A DNA stretch of 64,000 bases from Streptomyces lydicus (GTDB taxonomy: Bacteria; Actinomycetota; Actinomycetes; Streptomycetales; Streptomycetaceae), in the NCBI RefSeq assembly GCF_000717345.1, contig NZ_JNZA01000004.1:1-64000 (forward strand). Reading direction: 5' to 3'. A model generated the notes under the pieces. The model was not told the origin of the DNA. It searched no databases and saw nothing but the letters and a program-made list of their open reading frames with translations. Shown piece by piece: positions 60,359 to 64,000 of the stretch (positions within the stretch are counted from its first letter, which is position 1; every line of letters begins with the position of its first letter). Position numbers and translations under genes: made by a program.

Positions 60359-62446
60359 GTGAGCGCAGCCGACGGTCGTCCGCCCGAAGCCGGTGAGCCG
60401 CAGGACCGGCCGGCAGAGCCGAGTGGCCTGCTGGACCTCCTCGGTGTGGCCGCGGTGCTCCTGGACGACGAGGGGCGGATCGTCCTGTGGAGCCCGCAGG
60501 CGGCGGACCTCTACGGCTACACCTCGGAGGAGGCGCTGGGGCAGTACGCCGCTCCGCTGCTGGTCCAGGAAGAGCACTGGGACCTGGTGATCAAGAAGTT
60601 CGCCGAGGTCATGGACACCGGCCGGAGCTGGGGCGGGGTGTTCCCGGTACGGCACAAGGACGGCACCGAACGTCTGGTGGAGCTGCGCAACATGCGGCTG
60701 CTGGACGACCGCGGCGACTTCTACGCCCTCGGGCTCGCCACCGACTCCACGACGCTGCGCGAGCTGGAGCGGGAGGTCGCGCTCTCCACCCGGCTGATCT
60801 CGCAGTCCCCCATCGGGGTGGCGATCCTCGACACCGACCTGCGGTACGTGGCCGTCAACCCCGCCCTGGAGCGGATGCACGGCGTCCCCGCGAAGGAGCA
60901 CCTGGGCCGCCACTACCGCGAGATCATGAGCGCGGCGAAGTTCGAGGTGCCCGAAGCCGCGATGCGGCAGGTCCTGGAGACCGGTGTCCCCATGGTCGAC
61001 CAGGCCACCATCGTCGGCCGCACCCCCGCCGACCTCGACCACCTCCACGCCTGGTCGATCTCGCTGTACCGGCTGGAGGACCCCCAGGGGCGGGTGCTCG
61101 GGGTCGCCGATCTGGTGGTGGACGTCACCGACCGCTACCAGGCGTCCGTGGAGGCCGCCGAGGCCCGGCAGCGCCTGGCCCTGATAGCCGACGGCTCGGC
61201 GCACATCGGCACCACCCTGGAGGTGGGGCAGACCGCCCAGGAGCTGGCCGAGGTCACCGTTCCCGAGCTCGCCGACATGGCCACGGTCGACGTACTCGAC
61301 TCCGTCCTCGACGAGCACCGCCGGGCCTCCGGCTACGGCCCCGCGGTCTTCCGCGCCCTCGCGGTGCAGGCCGCCTACCCCACCGAAGCCGCGGAGGCCG
61401 CGGACCCGCCCGGTGAGACCGTCGCCTACGACGCCGACCGCCTCGCCACCCGCTGCGTGCGCACCGGCCGCCCGATCCTGATCCCCCGCGTGAACGACGA
61501 CGACCTCGCGCAGATCGCCCGCGACGGCCACGCCGCCACCCTGCTGGCCCGCGCCGGGCTGCACTCGTACATGCTGGTCCCGCTCACCGCCCGCGGCCAG
61601 ATCCTCGGCTTCCTGGGCCTCAGCCGCACCCGCAACCCGCAGCCGTTCGACGAGGACGACCTGACCCTCGCCGCCGAGCTGGCCTCCCGCGCCGCGGTCT
61701 GCATCGACAACGCCCGTTCGCACCAGAGCGTGCGCAACGCCGCCGAGGCGCTGCAGCGCAGCCTGCTCCCCGATCACCCGCCCCACCTCCCCGGCCTGCA
61801 GATCGCCTCCCGCTACCGGCCCGCGCAGGCCACGTACGAGATCGGCGGCGACTGGTACGACGTCCTCCCGCTCGACGACGACAAGACCGCGCTGGTCGTG
61901 GGGGACGTCATGGGCAGCGGGATCGACGCGGCCGCCACCATGGGCCGGCTGCGCACCGCCACCAGTGCCTTCGCCGACCTCGACCTCGATCCCGCGCAGG
62001 TCCTCCAGCACCTCGACAAGATCACCGCGGGGCTGGAGCACTACATCGCCACCTGCGTCTACGCCGCCTACGATCCGCACCGCGCCGCGTGCCACATCGC
62101 CACCGCCGGCCATCTGCCCCCCGTCCTCGTCCGCAGCGGGCGGCGTCCCGAACTGCTCGACCTGCCCACCGGTACCCCGCTCGGCGTCGGCGGCGTCCCC
62201 TTCACCACCACGACCTTCGGACTGGAGCCCGGCGATCAACTCGTCCTGTACACCGATGGGTTGGTCGAGACCCGCCACCACGCCATCGACGAACGCCTGG
62301 AAACCCTCCGCCAGCTGCTCGACGCGCCCGGCCTCTCCCTGGAGGAGACCTGCGACCTGCTGCTGCGCGAACTCCGGCGCCCGGAGGACCCCGACGACGT
62401 CGCCCTGCTGATCGCCCGCACCCAGCCCTTCGCACCCGGCCCGTAG
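60359..62446 (+). CDS. PAS-PAS-GAF-SpoIIE phosphatase
   Basis: A 695-residue cytosolic phosphatase. PAS1 at residues about 20-140 (GVAAVLLDDEGRIVLWSPQAADLYGYTSEEALG), PAS2 about 150-270 (SPIGVAILDTDLRYVAVNPALERMHG), GAF about 285-470, PP2C/SpoIIE about 475-690 (LQRSLLPDHPPHLPG, EIGGDWYDVLPL, VVGDVMGSGIDAAA, LVLYTDGLVETRH). It has no HATPase domain, unlike the one at 30470. GTG 60359 follows GGAAGGAG. It should dephosphorylate an anti-anti-sigma factor in response to a PAS/GAF signal. Confidence 0.92.
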   Translation: MSAADGRPPEAGEPQDRPAEPSGLLDLLGVAAVLLDDEGRIVLWSPQAADLYGYTSEEALGQYAAPLLVQEEHWDLVIKKFAEVMDTGRSWGGVFPVRHKDGTERLVELRNMRLLDDRGDFYALGLATDSTTLRELEREVALSTRLISQSPIGVAILDTDLRYVAVNPALERMHGVPAKEHLGRHYREIMSAAKFEVPEAAMRQVLETGVPMVDQATIVGRTPADLDHLHAWSISLYRLEDPQGRVLGVADLVVDVTDRYQASVEAAEARQRLALIADGSAHIGTTLEVGQTAQELAEVTVPELADMATVDVLDSVLDEHRRASGYGPAVFRALAVQAAYPTEAAEAADPPGETVAYDADRLATRCVRTGRPILIPRVNDDDLAQIARDGHAATLLARAGLHSYMLVPLTARGQILGFLGLSRTRNPQPFDEDDLTLAAELASRAAVCIDNARSHQSVRNAAEALQRSLLPDHPPHLPGLQIASRYRPAQATYEIGGDWYDVLPLDDDKTALVVGDVMGSGIDAAATMGRLRTATSAFADLDLDPAQVLQHLDKITAGLEHYIATCVYAAYDPHRAACHIATAGHLPPVLVRSGRRPELLDLPTGTPLGVGGVPFTTTTFGLEPGDQLVLYTDGLVETRHHAIDERLETLRQLLDAPGLSLEETCDLLLRELRRPEDPDDVALLIARTQPFAPGP

Positions 62447-62467
62447 CGGCGTACCGGGCGCGCGCCC

Positions 62468-62887
62468 TCAGCGGTCCCGGCCCCGCAACGGCCGCAGGAG
62501 CCACGCCAGGAGGCTCTCCACGGCGTCCCGTTCGTCGCGCCGCAGCCGGAGTTCGTACGTGAACTCCATGCGCACCGGGCCCGTACGCAGCCGGATCGGC
62601 GCCTCGGACCGGTGGACGCGGACCACGGGCTGTGCGTCCGTGGCGGGCCGGCCGCTCCGCTCGCGACGGCGGCGTGCCGCGTCGTGGGCGGCCCGGCGGC
62701 GCGGGTCGTGCAGGGTGCGGTACGCGGCCAGGACCTCGTCGAGCCCGTGCCGGGCGGCCGGGCGGCCGGCGCCGGTGTCCGGGTGCAGGGTGCGCACCAG
62801 CCTGCGGTAGGCCACGGTGATCTCCCGCGCGGACGCGGAGGGCGGGACTCCCAGGACGGCGTAGGGATCGTGTTCCGGTGCCGGCAT
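62468..62887 (-). CDS. J-domain (DnaJ-like) protein
   Basis: A 139-residue protein. The N-terminal J domain is DPYAVLGVPPSASAREITVAYRRLVRTLHPDTG with the HPD motif that stimulates Hsp70 ATPase, then VLAAYRTLHDPRRRAAHD. No Gly/Phe or zinc-finger region follows; the tail (FTYELRLRRDERDAVESLLAWLLRPL) is short. ATG 62887 follows GGAGGTGGTGGCG. Next to a RheA-like repressor, it fits a small heat-shock locus. Confidence 0.88.
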   Translation of the reverse strand: MPAPEHDPYAVLGVPPSASAREITVAYRRLVRTLHPDTGAGRPAARHGLDEVLAAYRTLHDPRRRAAHDAARRRRERSGRPATDAQPVVRVHRSEAPIRLRTGPVRMEFTYELRLRRDERDAVESLLAWLLRPLRGRDR

Positions 62888-62994
62888 CGCCACCACCTCC
62901 TGCCCGGTCGTCGGGCGGCGCGGACCGCCGAAGAAGAAGCTTCTGCACCCCTCGATAAGGGCCCGCGGGGCCGTTGTCAAACGGAAGCCCGGTG

Positions 62995-63660
62995 TCAGCG
63001 GTCCCGTCGCTGGTCGTCACTGTCCTGCCGCACCCGCTCGGTGTGCCGGGTGAACTCCTCGATGCGGGCCGCGAGAGCCGGGTGCCGGCGCCGCAGATGG
63101 GGCAGCACGGCGGCGAGGGGGCCGACCAGACCGGCCGCGTCGTCGCCGGCGAGCGCCGTCCTGAGTTGCTCGACGGGGCGGCGGGCGGTGGCGGGCAGAT
63201 CGGTCAGCGCGGTGATCCGGCCGGCGAGCCCGCGCAGGTCGGCGGCGTGGTGGCGGGCCCAGGCGGTGACGCTGCGGTCGGCGGCACGGCGGTCGCGGGC
63301 CGCCTTGACGCGCTGCTCGCCGGTGGTGCCGGCGGCGCCGGGGCGCAGGCGCAGATAGCGGCGTTCGGCGGCCTGGCGGCTGGCGACACCGAGCGCCTCG
63401 GCGAGATCGGCCCAGCTGGCGCCCGCCGCCCGAGCGGTTTCGATCAGCCCGGTTTCCCATCCGGCGAGCTGCCGGCGTACCTCACCCAGCAGGGACAGCG
63501 CGGCCAACGCCTCCCCGGGACCGGCCGCCTCGGCGCCGGTGCGGTCGGCGGAGCGCGTGCTGTGCGCGGTGCGCAGTGCCTCGTCGACGCTCCGCAGCGC
63601 GGCCTCGACGGCACGGAAGGAGGCGGGGCCGGATTCCGGCGAATGATCCAGGTCAGACAT
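62995..63660 (-). CDS. rheA: RheA-like HSP18 transcriptional regulator
   Basis: A 221-residue helical regulator. Central HTH: AGASWADLAEALGVASRQAAERRYLRLRP. The overall form fits the HSP18 repressor (RheA) family of Streptomyces, which loses DNA binding on heating. A perfect inverted repeat of the published RheA operator type lies 39 bases upstream of the ATG (63699-63721). The family call rests on this site plus the HTH type. The hsp18 gene itself is not in the window; the divergent gene is a DUF2267 gene instead. Likely autoregulated. Confidence 0.82.
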   Translation of the reverse strand: MSDLDHSPESGPASFRAVEAALRSVDEALRTAHSTRSADRTGAEAAGPGEALAALSLLGEVRRQLAGWETGLIETARAAGASWADLAEALGVASRQAAERRYLRLRPGAAGTTGEQRVKAARDRRAADRSVTAWARHHAADLRGLAGRITALTDLPATARRPVEQLRTALAGDDAAGLVGPLAAVLPHLRRRHPALAARIEEFTRHTERVRQDSDDQRRDR

Positions 63661-63698
63661 GCCTTCGCCCCCTTTCCTCGCTTGCGGGGGACTTCACG

Positions 63699-63721
63699 CT
63701 TGTCATCCGATAGATGACAAG
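63699..63721. promoter_or_regulatory. RheA-type operator (TGTCATC-N5-GATGACA)
   Basis: CTTGTCATC cgata GATGACAAG: a perfect 9-bp inverted repeat with a five-base spacer. This is the RheA site known from S. albus (TGTCATC-N5-GATGACA). It sits between divergent genes at 63660 and 63827. Confidence 0.9.
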
Positions 63722-63826
63722 TTACAACAGGAAGTGGACAAGGCACCTGGGCCATCGACGGAGCCCGGAGCGGACGCGCTCCCGCAGCCGCCCTCCGCGC
63801 TCCGGCAGACAAGGGGGCAAGCGGTC

Positions 63827-64000
63827 GTGTCGATGCGATGGGAGGCGTTCCTGGCGCACGTCCAGGAACGCGGTGAGTACGCCACCCCGCAGGAAGCGGA
63901 ACGGGCGGCCAGAGTCGTCCTGGCCCTGCTGGGCGCACACCTGGTCGGTGAGGAACGCGCCGAACTGGCCGCGCGGCTGCCGGAGACGTACGCCCTGATA
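63827..64000 (+). CDS. DUF2267 domain protein, N-terminal part (cut by window end)
   Basis: 58 codons are visible. GTG 63827 or ATG 63833 starts MRWEAFLAHVQERGEYATPQEAERAARVVLALLGAHLVGEERAELAARLP, the standard DUF2267 N-terminal repeat, often found in stress- and hypoxia-induced genes of actinobacteria. The RheA-type operator 105 bases upstream may control it. The 3' part is outside the window. Confidence 0.82.
   Translation, partial: MSMRWEAFLAHVQERGEYATPQEAERAARVVLALLGAHLVGEERAELAARLPETYALI

Noticed and set aside
59768..62281. An 830-codon minus-strand frame.
   Set aside because: Shadow of the DUF5997 and PAS/SpoIIE genes; no recognisable domain.
1..64000. Search for CRISPR arrays, tRNA and rRNA genes.
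   Set aside because: No regularly spaced repeats, no cloverleaf with GTTCRANNC arm, and no rRNA-like stretches were recognised by eye.

Overview
The window is high-GC DNA with Streptomyces gene style: GTG starts, ATGA/GTGA overlaps, rare TTA codons, and TerD, TatA, SpoIIE-type phosphatase, GlxA, DUF5997, DUF2267 and RheA-like families. I read it as a Streptomyces chromosome or a close relative, probably from an accessory-rich arm. There are about 60 coding features, two of them cut by the window edges. I saw no rRNA, tRNA or CRISPR. The only mobile DNA I could support is a decayed IS630 transposase near 11 kb.

Layout. 1-10.5 kb holds small metabolic and regulatory genes: a kinase, a MOSC protein, an orphan LuxR regulator with a TTA codon, an EamA exporter with an apparent ATC start, TrmO, an epoxide-hydrolase-like enzyme divergent from a TetR gene with two operator-like sites, and a GlxA regulator divergent from a DJ-1/PfpI membrane-protein operon. 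11.4-14.1 kb has two secreted hydrolases in tandem (PHB depolymerase-like, then an oligomer-hydrolase or tannase-like enzyme). A solo FabF-type ketosynthase, an ArsR/P-type Mg2+ ATPase pair, a TerD protein, an HNH-type lipoprotein, a TatA and an MscS channel follow to 24.3 kb. 24.7-28.5 kb is a D-glucarate catabolic operon (dehydratase, GntP permease, glucarate dehydratase). 29-39 kb has a cyclase, a SpoIIE/GAF/HATPase regulator, a sugar ABC transporter (ATPase, permease, binding lipoprotein) and a Tat-exported cholesterol-oxidase-type flavoprotein.

39.8-57.1 kb is the most unusual part and looks like a small biosynthetic gene cluster that I cannot match to a known product. A leftward eight-gene operon (mutarotase-like protein, GNAT, LLM flavin oxidoreductase, SIS sugar-isomerase fold, peptidyl carrier protein, beta-lactamase-fold hydrolase, SAM methyltransferase, cupin) faces a rightward operon (Fe(II)/2-oxoglutarate oxygenase, PLP aminotransferase, BtpA/SgcQ protein, free-standing NRPS adenylation domain). 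Next come a Nudix hydrolase, a second carrier protein, an AMP-forming ligase and an MFS exporter. There are two adenylating enzymes and two free carrier proteins, but no condensation domain, no ketosynthase and no classical thioesterase. TTA codons occur in the oxygenase (three within 28 codons), the SIS protein and the mutarotase, which points to bldA (developmental) control.

57.1-64 kb returns to general functions: a GMC oxidoreductase, a HTH-less LysR-type effector domain divergent from a DUF5997 gene, a PAS/GAF/SpoIIE phosphatase, a J-domain protein, a RheA-like heat-shock repressor with its perfect inverted-repeat operator, and the start of a DUF2267 gene.
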